The translations under genes and the position numbers were made by a program. The notes beneath the pieces were generated by a model, which was not told where the DNA came from, did no database searches, and saw only the letters and a list, made by a program, of their open reading frames with translations. Positions 46,076 to 57,959 of a DNA stretch of 64,000 nucleotides are shown here, piece after piece; within the stretch, counting starts at the first letter, position 1; each line of letters opens with the position of its first letter. The stretch comes from Lyophyllum atratum (lineage: Eukaryota; Basidiomycota; Agaricomycetes; Agaricales; Lyophyllaceae). Location of the stretch: contig JACGCN010000018.1 in NCBI GenBank assembly GCA_014905825.1, forward strand, positions 620,001 through 684,000. The letters are read 5' to 3'.

Positions 46076-47272
46076 ATGACCAGGTCTCGGCATGTTGTTG
46101 AACGGTACCTACGATCCTTTTTCTGTGATTCCTCTTACCTCTGCCTCTTTTTTGTATATCATCTAGCCTATACTCCTTTTTTCCTTGTTTCATCGTCCCC
46201 GGATATCGTCCATTTGCCGTTTCTGCCCCTAGTGCTGCCTCTAGTCAAATATCTACACGTTCTTTGGCGCCCTTTCCCTTTCGTCATCAAACATTTCCCT
46301 CCCGCCCCTTCAATCCCGTCACCCTCCACCTACATGTGACGCAGCACTATACGTGTGTCCCTTCCCACCCGCCGGAATTGATGCAGTTAGCTTTCTTTCT
46401 ACTCAACGACGCTTATCTATCGTGCCTTCCTGGGTATATTCCCCTCCTGAAAGTTATATCCTGACTTCTGCTCGAAGCCTTTCCAAGTCCAGCGTGAATC
46501 TCTATGGACATACATATTCTTTGACAATGGCTTGGGATAGCTGTGGACGTTGGAACCGATGCCGATGGGTAGGCGGTCCAGCTGTGTGGACGTCGATCTT
46601 GCCACTTGGAGCTGTCAGGGTAGTAGTAGTAGTCACCTTTCACCTCCTTGCTATGTGACGACCCCAACTTCCTCTTAAATAACTTACCCGAACCCTGGAT
46701 TCACTTATTTGCTAGGCTCTAACAGCTCTAGCAGTCACAGCGGGAAAATATTTCACCTCGCTTGCCTCCTTCCCTCTCGTTCCACGGTCCTCTTAGTCCT
46801 CCAGGCTCCACATGCTCCGCAGCCGCATAGCATTCTGTCGCTTCTTGGAATCAGCCCGTGATGTCGAAATTTGGGAGATCGACCCCACTTCGATGGTCAC
46901 TCATGATCATTGTGCTCTACTTACATGTAAGTAGTATCATCATGATCACCACTTGATCACCCTCGATAGAAACCAGGACCCGATTTACGTGGCGATGGGG
47001 ACTGATGGGGACGAAACACGACCATGTGCTCTGTTATGATTTTGAGCATGGCACACGACCTACGCAGGTATTTTGGCGACGATGACGGCCCGGGTGGGAA
47101 GCTCGCCAGAGGTATAAGAGCCTCCCGGCCGTATCATATTTTCTTCAGCTGGTCTCACTCCTCTATCTGTATGTCCTCTTGTCGTCACCTCCTCCTCTCC
47201 CCGCTGACCCCCTTTCGTGTAGATCTACAAACAGTTTCGTGTTGCACGCCAAACCTTTTACTCTTATTCGAC
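46076..47272. other. 1.2 kb intergenic, no gene seen
   Basis: The left part is epsin 3' UTR; the right part is the promoter of the secreted zinc-finger gene. A direct AT-rich patch near 46890-46970 has palindromic ATGATCATTG-like motifs but no clear identity. Confidence 0.4.
47113..47118 (+). promoter_or_regulatory. Possible TATA box of the secreted zinc-finger gene
   Basis: TATAAG within GAGGTATAAGAGCC, 155 bp upstream of the ATG at 47273, preceded by a GC-rich stretch. Spacing to a likely start site is plausible; no mapped transcript is available. Confidence 0.35.
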
Positions 47273-47730
47273 ATGCTGTCCAAATCCATTGCCGCTTTTA
47301 TCACCCTCGCTGTTTCATTGTCCAGCGTGGCTTACGCCAATGTCGTCCCTCACACGTATGTTTCCGCTTCCATTTCTTACTAAGGGTTCTGCTGATCGGG
47401 CTCCGCTCCAGCCACGGTGACGGTCATTCCACCCACCCCGGTCACGACGACCACACAACGCATACGCAGCGCACACGCGGCCTCGAAAGGCGTATGGCCG
47501 GTCTCGATGCTGAGCCCGAAGGGATCCTGGCGCGCGACCTCCTGCCCCACTTCTCGACACGAGACTTGATTGATGAGATCGTCACACGGTCGAAGATAAG
47601 TCGCCGTGGAGGAGCGTCGTCGACGATGAAGGCATACAGTTGCACGTTCTGTGGAGCGGCCTACAAGACCAGGGCTGAACTTACGAAGCACCACAATAGC
47701 AAGCATGCCAAGGACTACGGTACCATTTAG
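47273..47730 (+). CDS. Small secreted protein with His-rich segment and one C2H2 zinc finger, 133 aa
   Basis: Exons 47273-47355 and 47412-47730 give 133 residues. The N-terminus (MLSKSIAAFITLAVSLSSVA, then YANVVPH) is a good signal peptide with a likely cut after YA. Next is a His/Asp-rich run (HGDGHSTHPGHDDHTTHTQ), then dibasic sites (RGLERR, KISRR), and near the C-terminus CTFCGAAYKTRAELTKHH, followed by NSKH, a classical C2H2 finger (C-X2-C-X12-H with a second His five residues on). C2H2 fingers usually bind nucleic acid inside the nucleus, so a secretion signal on one is odd. Possible roles are a metal-binding or host-directed secreted protein; no homologue is recognised. Confidence 0.75.
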
Positions 47731-48044
47731 TCTCTCTCAGAGTAATGATATAGTATAGAGTAGAGCATACCATGATAATTACACTTCGTGCATCCAGCTT
47801 GGCCTGAAAGTTTTGGTACTAACATCAAGTTCATCCACGCCCACCATCCTGAGAGGGATACTGACAAGGTTCCCTTTAGCCTTCCTCACTTAGATGTATG
47901 TCGCGATCGATTCTGATGACTCGACCTTACCATGGCGCTTTTGTCTCCTACTCTGTGGACTGAGCCTCGAAATTCATGAAAGTGCGATGGCTGATGTACC
48001 TTCTGATATAATTTCAACAGCTCGCAGCGCCAAAATATCAAGCT
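47731..48044. other. Convergent intergenic region, 314 bp
   Basis: Holds the 3' ends of the secreted finger gene and the F-box gene. Nothing else seen. Confidence 0.4.
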
Positions 48045-49413
48045 CTAAGATGTAGCCACTTCAAATTCTTTAGACCAAGAGGTGCTGGTGACGCCCTTTG
48101 CCGTATGACCCTCATGGTGCACCCCAAGCCACGCTTTTCCGGGGGCCTTCCGTAGCATGTCCCTGGCGAGCTTGATACAAGCAACGAGATCGAGGTCCTT
48201 AACTATGTCCTCTGGGGACGTTTGCAAAGTGATCAACTCAATCGAGCGAATGTTTTTCAAAGAAGACAGCATGCCGAGCGTTTTCTAACGGAAGGATTGA
48301 ATGGACTGATCAAGAGATGAGATATAGAACGAACGGCATTGACGAGTGAGCCAAATTTGATTTCTTGTAAATTAGGGGCTGCCTTAACGATCCCTAGGAG
48401 ATGATTATTGGTTAGACTGTAACTTGTGCCCATAAAGCCCATACCCAAGACTCACGTTTCATCATCTTCTCATCCGGGCGGAAACCCTCCAGTCTTTGAA
48501 CCTTCTTACACCCCTTCGCGATTGCGGATACAAGCTTGCTGCCGTCATCATAGTTGCACACCACTGTTTTGACTTCTGGGCAACAGCGAAGGACATTGTG
48601 GGCATGCGAAGGTAAAACTATAGTTTGAATAGCAGGAAAGCTATGCCCATCGAAAGCGCTCTTCAGATGGCCGGTCATCTGCGTGTGCGCTCGCAAAATT
48701 TGCAGAGTATGCAGATTGGGAAGGGCGTGAAGACAGCGAACAAAGGCACCGAGAGCAATGGGCGCATTGCAACGTGTTAGCGCCACGCTCACTTTGCTAT
48801 GGTAAGGACCGCAATCAGACTCGCAGAATAATACATCTCGGGACACTACTACTCACTGCACAAGTTTTGCATGTTCGGGGCTCTGTTGGAGTCCCTTTGA
48901 CTTAGTCTCCAGAGCCTCAGCAATATCTTTATACCAAGCGCCGGAAAGCTCGAAGTTTCTGTTCAAGTCCTCAGATGGTAAGCCCTCTTCTCGCAGGTCT
49001 GTCAGAAATATAATCGCTTAACACATGGGCGAATACTCCATACCTCGCCAAGCAGGTGTTTCCACCTGACCAAGAGTTGCGCAAACTTCAAAACGGTCCC
49101 AGAGCACTGATAAGAACTTGTCCCTGAACACGCGACAAGTTTGCGACAGCGCCCTCAGAGCCTCTTGACGCGCTAGCGTAGATGAGGGAAGCAATGGACT
49201 GTGTGAAATGCGGCGAGTAGGAATCTGGACGCTCGGCAGAAATGAAAGGATTTCCAGCCATATCTCAGGGGGCACTGCAAAGATTAGCGCCGAGTTAGAC
49301 CCAGCAGGCAAGGGTATCTCTGGTGCTGAGTTGCTTGAAGTCGTGGGTTTTTTTGTCGGCGTCGTATTCTGATCACTTCTACGGGCGCGCTTTCGTGATG
49401 ACATTGGGGGCAT
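48045..49413 (-). CDS. F-box protein, about 5 exons
   Basis: ATG at 49413 gives a basic, Ser/Thr-rich N-terminus (MPPMSSRKRARRSDQNTTPT) with an NLS-like KRARR. The F-box is IFAVPPEIWLEILSFLPSVQ with CRVFRDKFLSVLWDRFEVC. After several introns the C-terminal part has LRR-like strands (LHALPNLHTLQILRAH, FPAIQTIVLPSHAHNVLRCC, KAAPNLQEIKFGSLVNAVRS, LKNIRSIELITLQTSPEDI) and stops at 48045. Likely SCF substrate receptor. Exon borders in the middle (48290-49010) are approximate. Confidence 0.78.
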
Positions 49414-49710
49414 TCACTGTAAATGATAGAGATGAAAAAGGGAGGCCTTAAATAGGGTGTTGACAGACTCGGATAATACGTGACATCTTCGAATTTGTCT
49501 TTGCACCGCCTCCGCTCCTATATCCATGAGTCGATGTCATTTCATCTGAAGTCAAGATGACAATTTAACTCCTATTCATACGAGCGAGTTGACTCTAACG
49601 CGTAGCCCTTATACTGATCAAGCTCTAGATATTCGCTACTGTAAGGTTACATAAATGACCATCACGGTGACCAAGAACAACGACTTGGACTGAGAAAGGC
49701 ATGAGGGGAA

Positions 49711-52498
49711 TCATTCGATATGATCCTCTTCTGATGTCTGGGGTGCACTCGGCAGCACGAGGCATTGCCATGCATAGATCACTACCAGAACGCTCTCAAC
49801 TAAGAAATGAGCGGACAACGCACGTCTTGGCTCGAATCTCCCCACCAACGCTGGTACGAAATCTGCCAATGCGAGTACACTCAGGAAAAGCATGAACAGA
49901 GCAGAAATACGATAACTGCCCGCGAAGGAGCGGGATCGCCAGTTGAGGATAATCTGTAGGATTTTCCCGACAACTTGCATGGTCAAGAGGAGGTAGGCGG
50001 GGACGACGCCCACGTCTTGATCCGCTTTTGGGTCAGGTATCAGAGCTGCAATGACTTGATATCTGTGGGGCGTAAGGAAATAATAGACCCCAAGGACGAA
50101 GAGGAAGAGCTAAGTGCTTTAGTTAGAACGAGGTGCTATGATATGTTCGAACGCAATGTAGCTCACTCCGGATTTCGTAGACCAACTCGTTTGCGCTTCC
50201 AGCCGTTCGCTTGCCCGCTCCGAATGAGTTGCCTTGGTTCTGTGCACAACGGGAATCCAGCCATTCCACCAACCCAGATCCACGCGGAATATGGCTTTCA
50301 ACTGAGTTGCTGGTAGTACCAGAGAGGTGGCAGTTGCGAATAGAACGGCTCCAACCCATCCTGCGAGTGTGAACTGTTCCATGATTCCTTTGGCGATAAC
50401 ACCGTCGACCTCATCGATAATGGAAAAAGCCGCTAGAAGTGCCGTTCCAGGGATGCTAATCGACACTGTGTATTTCCGAGTGAACCAATAGCGGACGTCA
50501 AGGCAAGTAATCACAAAGAAGACGAGGGTGCTAGATAAGCCATTAGCACAAAGAAGACGAGGGTGCTAGATAAGCCATTAGCACAGAGACCCGAGAAAGG
50601 AGTGGTGTACATTACGAGACTAGGGCTAGGAAAAATCGCCGCCTTGGGTGCGCGCCCTCGCTGAATCGATGTCCGACAAGCCCATCTGTGCGCACATGGA
50701 ATCAGGCTACATATGGATTGAATGGTGGCGGGTTTTGACTCACTCGCCATCTCGGCATTATCGTGCCCAGATGCCTGGGCGTGCTCAGTGTCATTGAACG
50801 CGTACCACTTATATCCCCCCATCAGGTCAGCAATTGTCATCTTCGCGGGTGTTCGCCCGGTGTATGATACTTTCCAGGTGACATCTATGACATCCTGCTC
50901 GGGTACATCTAAAATAGAGTTTAACTCAGGTAATATCAATGCTTGGAGGTGATTTTTACCTGGGGATAGAGGACCCAGAACTTTCGCATTTTCTGAGCAG
51001 TTTTCGCGATTAACTGGAATGGCTAGAAGATCCTGACCGAAGGCGACATTAAGACGCAAAGTTTCGTTGTAGAGTACCGAGGCATTACCTTCTGACCAAT
51101 AGCATCACTTGCTAAGTAAATAAAGGGAGCATACGCCCACTCCGTCCGGACTTTCCCAGTCGACTTGTTTGGGACGCGCAGCTGGAGCTGGGTTTCCCAG
51201 TTCCCGTTTGAGCGATAAGTCCCTTTGCAAAAGTACCTATTTGGGCGAACAAGGAACTCTTGTCCGCACTGTATTCACATGCTTAGGGTCACTCAACGAT
51301 AGATCCAGGGAACTGGGACGCACAGCGGTTTCCCCGAGTTTTTTGTGCGCTTTCTGATATGCCTTACGCTCAAACAGTCTATTTTCATCGAGAATACGAA
51401 TCTGCGTTCTGTCTGCTGGTTAATCTAGTACGGTAAGGATAATGGTGCAATCATACCGAGTCACAATATATGGATGGTATTTCAAGACGGACTTGCCGTC
51501 CGTGATTTCTAGTGGCGGTATTGAAGGCGCATTCTTCGGACGTTTGGAGCGCTTGGCAGGTGTCTCTGGTTCTTCCTCGAGGTCCTCCTCCTCTTCTTCA
51601 TCATCAGAATTGTCCTGGACCTCCGTTTTGCCGCCTCCAGCGGTACATCGACTTTGAACACCATGAAACTGAACTAGCGGAACAGATGCACCGAAACTTT
51701 CCAATGCTTTGTCGACTAGGGTCTTTTCGCCGAGGTCGTTGGAGCCCAGAGGGAATCTAAAAACATGGCCGTGGGTTAATGTACGATATTCGTGGATATC
51801 ATGACTTACGGCCATGCTCGCACAGGAAGAACCTCCACAAAATCAGGAATATAGCTTGAATAGTTCGTGACGTGCTTTAAGAGCGAGGGTGACGTGGGTA
51901 TGAGCATTACCGATCCCCGTAGGTCGTAATTCGTCAGATTAACATTCCGACTAAAGGAAATGACAGATTAGTCGTCGAAGTTTGGTGCGGATCGAAACAC
52001 TCACAACAAGGCAGTAGGAACAGTAAAGTTTATAGTTGTCTGCAAATTTTTATCGGTCAAACGCACGCCACGAAATATAATGTTGGAATAAAGTGGTTCT
52101 TCCACGAGAGCGTCGTCCTCTTTCTGGTCCTCTGTCGCTTCCTCCATCTTCTCCTTTTTCGCGTCCGTATCGACAACGTACTCTCCATCGCGATGTCGCC
52201 CAAGATTCGATATCCTCAACCAAACTGTGGCAACGAGGTCGAACGTTTGCTCCCTGCCCACCAGAGGCTGTACAACTGACGCGCGATTGGCGACGCCCTC
52301 AAGGGTTGTATTATGGTAGAGAGCTTTATGTGGGGTGAAGAACGTGCGGGAAAACGTAGTGATGAAGATCATGCAGAGAGCTGCAGCGCCCAAGACGATC
52401 ACAGCAACGGCAGAGAACAGCAGGCATTTACACCCTGATATCGATTTCCGGCGAGGAGGAGCTCCTGGGTCAAGTTGGCCTTCTGACTTGGTAGACAT
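49711..52498 (-). CDS. Multi-pass membrane protein, paralogue 1 of a tandem trio
   Basis: Family not recognised. The ATG at 52498 leads to a signal anchor (LLFSAVAVIVLGAAALCMIF), then FFTPHKALYHNTTLEG, PLYSNIIFRGVRLTDKN and FTVPTALL, an ordered extracytoplasmic region with N-glycosylation sites. A 50-residue acidic/basic insert follows (EEEEEDLEEE, KRSKRPK), then HPYIVTR, GNWETQLQLRVPNKSTGK and EWAYAPFIYL. The C-terminal third has about six hydrophobic helices (VSISIPGTALLAAFSII, FTLAGWVGAVLFATATSLVL, SALFMLFLSVLALADFVPAL, VESVLVVIYAWQCLVLP). It can be joined in frame throughout, but a 35-bp tandem duplication at 50516-50585 doubles a 3' splice site; only the second acceptor keeps the frame. 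Role unknown; transporter, receptor or membrane-tethered lumenal protein are all possible. Confidence 0.72.
50516..50585 (-). repeat. 35-bp perfect tandem duplication spanning a 3' splice site
   Basis: Two identical 35-bp units (50516-50550 and 50551-50585). On the minus strand each contains a CTAAT branch-like site and a TCTAG acceptor. The unit is not a multiple of three. Confidence 0.9.
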
Positions 52499-54671
52499 CT
52501 ATCCAAAAGGCTTCGTCGTCGTGGCTGCAACCCTTTGCAGTGTGGAGGGAGAGACAAAGAGTAAAGCGCTCATCTCTGTGCTCGGTGTGCCGTATAAATG
52601 TTCAACGTTCAACTCTGATGGGCCGAGGACCGAGTTGGCCAAACGACGCGATCAGGTCGCGATGAGGCCCGCTTGGCAGACAACCGCAAACAGCAGTGAC
52701 TCGAGAGACAAAGTCGATTATGATACATTGACAATGTACATATGGGTTCTAACTTCTATAACCTTTTCCATTATGTGTGCTCCCATTCCCTTCTCATCTT
52801 CTTCCACTTGTACTCATGACTCCCGAGTCTCTTACGCACGACGTTTGACTGTACTCGCAGATCGGCTTGGCTCTCCCTTGCGACTCGGTCTTACTTTGAA
52901 TTTACTGAACAAGCTGGATAAACTGGCTCACAATGTCCGGCACATCTCAGAACAGGAGTAGGGTGAAATGTTATCGGATGATGTGGCACTGGGCGCCCAT
53001 CTGGTTGCAGTGCTACAAGTGTATCAGTTCTTCGGTTAAATCCCCGCCCTGGTTTCTTCCCGGGAAACAATGCATGCGACCGCAGGTATGTTGTAGTATC
53101 TCTCCTAGGGGAGAACTAGATATGACGATTTCTTCAGTATTATCGTAAGCGTCAACGAACAGGTCGGTCGTCCCAGACACCCTGGAAAAAATAAAAATAA
53201 AAAATCCCTGCGCAGACACACAGGGAGCGCCTTAAAGGCCGCGCAATCGGCACCGCTCAATGAAGCCCTTCCGAGATCATTCTCGAAATCCCCGATCCAG
53301 GCCAACTTGCACTCATCAGCGTTACCATCTATCGCGGGGCCCGGTCGGACGATAAAGGCTTTGCAAGTCCAACGCAGGTACTAATTTGGCACCGATCCAG
53401 GGAAACCAGGTTTGACTCTCCACAATTCGTTCGTTCGCCAACTTTCAAGATCATGGTGGATAAGAATAAGGGCTGGGCCATTCCTGAGACCGGCGGTGTA
53501 AGGCCCTCTATTTAACATGCAGGTTATAGCAAGGGCAATCTAGGGCAACTATCTCAAAGATTATTCATCAGGCAATCGAAGGTTTCCTCCAGACTGGCTC
53601 GGTCGGCGATTCTCTGACTCGACGATTCCACGATGCCATCTTCGTGGTTTCAGCCTTGTACCTAACTGGCATCGGAAGGGTCGAAGCTTCCATGGAGACA
53701 CATGTTGACCGTTCTGGATCACTTGATTGAAGAGTTTCTACGGGGCTTGAGGGAATTACCACCGATATCTGCATGCAACTCGAGCCCAAATACCTTGTTC
53801 AAGGCTACAGCAAGCCTACGATGCCGTCCTTCGAGGGTCAATTTCCCTACCTGCAGACATCTTCGGCGATGCGAAGGCCACCCCAGCCTTGCCCGATTTC
53901 AATCATTTAAGTATCTGACCTCCCGGAAAACGAGTACGGTCGCGTTGTAAGTTGCCCCACTGTGCGAAGAGCGTTTATTAATACCGAATGGCCCGGGTGG
54001 TCTCCAACCCTCCTTTTCTCATCTTCAACTCTAGGCAGGCACACGCGTTTCGCAAAATTGAGCGTGCCCGACTAAGCTACTTACATGTTGAAATACAGAG
54101 TTTGCCCTTGTTGCGATATTCCATCGTGATGAGTCAAGATTCGACTCAAGCGTTTGCAGGACCCCAGGACTTATGCAACAAATAGCGAGAGTGATCCCCG
54201 GTTTCCTCTGGCAAGCAAGTCGCAACGGACAAGCTGAGTACACTGACCTTGCGCTCTTTCTTCTCAACTTATCCGTTGGATCTGGAAACATTGTGACCTT
54301 CTGCGACCAGCGGTATAATGTATCGCCATGAATAATTCGGTAGACGACCTGGTCCTCCCGACATGCTTCAGCGAACTCTGGGTTGGACCCGAACACGAGG
54401 CTGCTGAGCTTTCGCCGATTTTCGCTTTGCGTAACACGGAGTCATGAAATTCGTTCCAACGGTGATGCAGAGCTATAAATACTTCTACATCAAGGATCCT
54501 GGAAGTATGGACAACTTTTTCAGAAATCTACATCGCCAAGCCAAGCAAATTCTGACTCTCTCTGTCATTTTCCTATCCCAATCGCTACTTCCAATACGAC
54601 ACGGAGCCTGGGAACCTCCTTGCGCCGTGGATTCTACCCGCCTGAACTTATACAACAACCGCATTTGTGCT
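52499..54671. other. 2.2 kb between paralogues 1 and 2, no intact gene
   Basis: Several short plus-strand frames around 53560-53940 have coding-like composition (AYDAVLRGSISLPADIFGDA, in a frame different from the one before it), which looks like a decayed gene. No family is recognised. The left end should hold the promoter of paralogue 1. Confidence 0.4.
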
Positions 54672-57301
54672 CTATTCTGCATGGAGTGATCTTGCATCCT
54701 GTCTGACCTGTGGTAGCATAACAGATTGCCAGGCAGTGACGAGGATCAGGGAGAAGTCCACAAGCTCATGAGCTACTAAGACGGGTCTCGCGTCATAGCG
54801 ACCCACAAGCATTGGTGCGTACTCCGAAAGCTCAAAAACATGGAATGCTAGAGACAGGAGAGCCGAGAGTCTATAACTCCCAGCGAACGTCTGGGTCTTC
54901 CGATTGAGTAAAATCTGGAAGAGCTTGCCCGTTACATCCATGGGAATAACGAGGTATTGACATCCATGAATAAGCCAAACATAAGGGTAGTCGTCGGGGC
55001 CAGCTTCCGGCAAGATGGGTTCCAGGACAGCATAGGAGTGTGGTCGGAGAAAATAATAAATGGCGAATGTAGACGTTAGGATCTGACCATATTGAGCCTA
55101 TTAGCGGAGACAAACTAAGAATAACAATTTCACTCACAGCGCCTTTGGCCCAATAATTAAGCTGGGCGTCGAGTCTCTTGCTGGTTCTCTCCGCATGTGT
55201 AGTGGATGCTCTGTACGCAATCAAGATCCATCTTCCTATCCCTGCTCCCGACCGCGGCTTAGTCCTGATGCGGAAAACCGTCTTCATCATTAGGAATGAA
55301 GGCAGGGCAAGCCCGAATATAACAAAGACTATGGTCCATGATGCCATGAGGATTTGATGGAAAGATTGATGGAGAGAGAGGGTGCGCAGCGACGTCGTAT
55401 ACACGACGGTAGGTGGAATTTTTATGGCCTTCGAACCTGCTCGAAGAACAGTCCCTAGTATGCTGATGGAGACGGTAGTTGTACATGTCCACCAATACAG
55501 AGAATTGAGTACTCGAATAACCCAGCGAAGGGTGGTCCTGAAAAAGGTTAAACACGTCATAGAATCAAGTCAAAAGAGCAGCCTGCTTACTTGAGATTTA
55601 TTAGAAGTAGACGTCGCCTTGGGTGAACATTTTCGCGGTGTTTGTGGCCAGCCAGCCCATCTAAGGTGGACTGGGTTACGTTATGATATAAAAATTTGTT
55701 CTATCCCTTACGCATTAGTTCCACGGCATCCTGAATCAAGGTCTGGCGGTGCTCGCTGTTTTGAAATTCATGCGGCTGTCCTGTCACCGACTCTATACTT
55801 TCGGCAAAAACGAACTTGCCATAAGTACGACCAGAGAATGAAAGTTTCCAAGATATATTGATCGATTGATCAGCTTTTACAACTGGCGGGAGTATATCGT
55901 GTGGAGGAGGACAACGCTCTCGGTTGACACGAATGGGAAGAAGATCCTACAGGATGTAATAATAAGGCGTTCACGGTCAATCTCTTATGCCATATTCTGA
56001 TTTACGGACCTTTGGGCCGACTGCCGAGTCCGAAATCGAGATATACGGAGAATACGCCCATTTTTCCTGGACCTCTCCTGTAGTTTTATTCGCAATTGCA
56101 AGCGACAGCTGCGTCTCAAGGTGCCCAATGCGCGAGTAAGACCTGAAGCAATGAAAGATGTTTGGCGTGAAATTGGGCCACTGCAAACACTGATTAAACG
56201 ATGAGCATGAGTAACCAAAATGGGCGGGAAGGAACGGAGACATACGGATTTTTTTCTGACATGGAGGAGCATATCAGCATAAGCAGTTTTGTTGAAAGGC
56301 ATTGTTTCGTCAACGACACGGATATGGGTCCTTTTGGAGATCAATTCGGCGCCAAATTATACAATACATAAGGTATTGAATCGCACCGAGTGACCACGTA
56401 AGGGTGGTGGGTTAAGACAGACTTATGTTCCGTGGTTTGTAGCTGCGTTAGTCCAAATGGATAGCCGTCTTCTCTGACTTCCACATCGGTACCAGTTTGG
56501 TTGCACCTGCTGGAGATGCCATGGAATTGGAGAAGGGGAACCGTGACGCCAAAGCTCTCGACTGCGTTGTCCGCTATGGTCTTGTTGCCTCGGTCTCGTG
56601 AGCCCAACGGGAATCTAGAGAGGTTGATGCGTTCAACGCCATAGCCGTGATGCAAACATAACCTACGGCCAGGATCGAGCAGGAAGGACATTGATATAAC
56701 TTGGTATCCAGGTTGAGTAATTAACAACATGGTCTAGAAGCGACGGCGAAGTCGGGATGAGGACTATTGAACCCCTGAGGTCATAGTTCGTTAAATGGCG
56801 GTTTTGGCTGGTTGACTGGATTGTCAACTGAAGGACCAAGGGAAAGACGTATGCTACTCACAAATTAGCCGTAGGCAACGAGAAGTTGACAGTGGAGAAT
56901 ACATCCTTGTCCGTCAAACGAAGCCCTCGGAATACGATGTCCGAGTATAACGGTGTTACGGGCGGTGGCTTGACTCTGTGAAGGAGTGGATAAAGATCGT
57001 CGTATCTCTCAGGTTCTGTTCGCAACCACACTGTAACCGCGATATCGAATGACTGGTCACGGCTGATCAAAGGCAGAACCACTTGGGCTTGGGTGCTCGC
57101 ATCCGTAAGAGAACCATTGTAGTAGAGAGCATGGCGTGGTGGGACGACTTGGAAAATTGACCAGTGGATGAGAAGGGCGGCACCCAACCCTAAGACAACC
57201 ACAATGAATATGAAAAGGTATGTGCACCTGGAGATCGGTTTATGCAACTTCGAAGCCGGACCAACGACGAGTGGGAGTCTGCCTTTGTCGGTATCGGACA
57301 T
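54672..57301 (-). CDS. Multi-pass membrane protein, paralogue 2 of the tandem trio
   Basis: Same plan as its neighbours. ATG at 57301 (MSDTDKGRLPLVVGPASK), signal anchor (CTYLFIFIVVVLGLGAALLI), PPRHALYYNGSLTDAS, PLYSDIVFRGLRLTDKDV, SRFPLGSRDRGNKTIADNAV, HPYVVTR, LETQLSLAIANKTTGE and KWAYSPYISI. Then come the membrane helices (SLYWWTCTTTVSISILGTVL; MASWTIVFVIFGLALPSFLM; KLFQILLNRKTQTFAGSYRL) and a stop at 54672. The acidic insert of paralogue 1 is almost absent here. Short introns interrupt it at the same places as in the other copies, so duplication copied genomic DNA, not spliced RNA. Confidence 0.74.
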
Positions 57302-57959
57302 GCCGCCGGTGTGAGATACGATGTGACAGACAGAAACGAAGGTCAAAGCGCCCTAGTGAAACGAAGGTTTGCAGACATAAGATTTGTACTCCTCCCTTTT
57401 TCCCACAGCGTCGAACAAATCAATGATGAAGACTGTCTGGATTGAGTGATAAGAATCATATCAGCCGTTGTTCATGCAAGGGCGCGTATAACCGTATACG
57501 CACTTAGCCATTGAGCGGGGATAAGTCAAAATGATGGGTCTTGAAGAAGCGAGGATGATGCTTACTTTCTGTAGATAGGAAGGTCACTAAGCCTTCCAAG
57601 CACCTCCGACGTGATCGACTTTTCCGTGTAAGGCCTGTATGGGCGTCGACGATCCAGACCTGACAACGTTGACGTTGTTCGTTCCTTGACATGACGCGGG
57701 TGACCTCGAGTTCGGCCAATATTGTGATACACATGCCGTGAACCTAGAGCAGTACGGGACCGGGGACTACGGGACCTACGATCCACGAAGTCACTCCAGT
57801 ATATGGTGACTTAGGACACAAATTTCCGAGGAGTCCAAGGTAAAATGTGCAATATTAAGGTGCTACATATTAGATGTCAACGAGATACCTAAACCCAGAA
57901 TTAGAGTAGAGCTCGGAGGGAGTGAGCAAGACTTGACCTTCCCCATCCAGCATACAGCT
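57302..57959. other. 658 bp between paralogues 2 and 3
   Basis: Promoter of paralogue 2 and 3' UTR of paralogue 3. No gene seen. Confidence 0.4.

Noticed and set aside
51160..51300. Apparent premature stop in membrane paralogue 1
   Set aside because: An intron ending at the AAATAG before GTACTTTTGC restores the frame YFCKGTYRSNGNWETQLQLR, matching paralogue 2.
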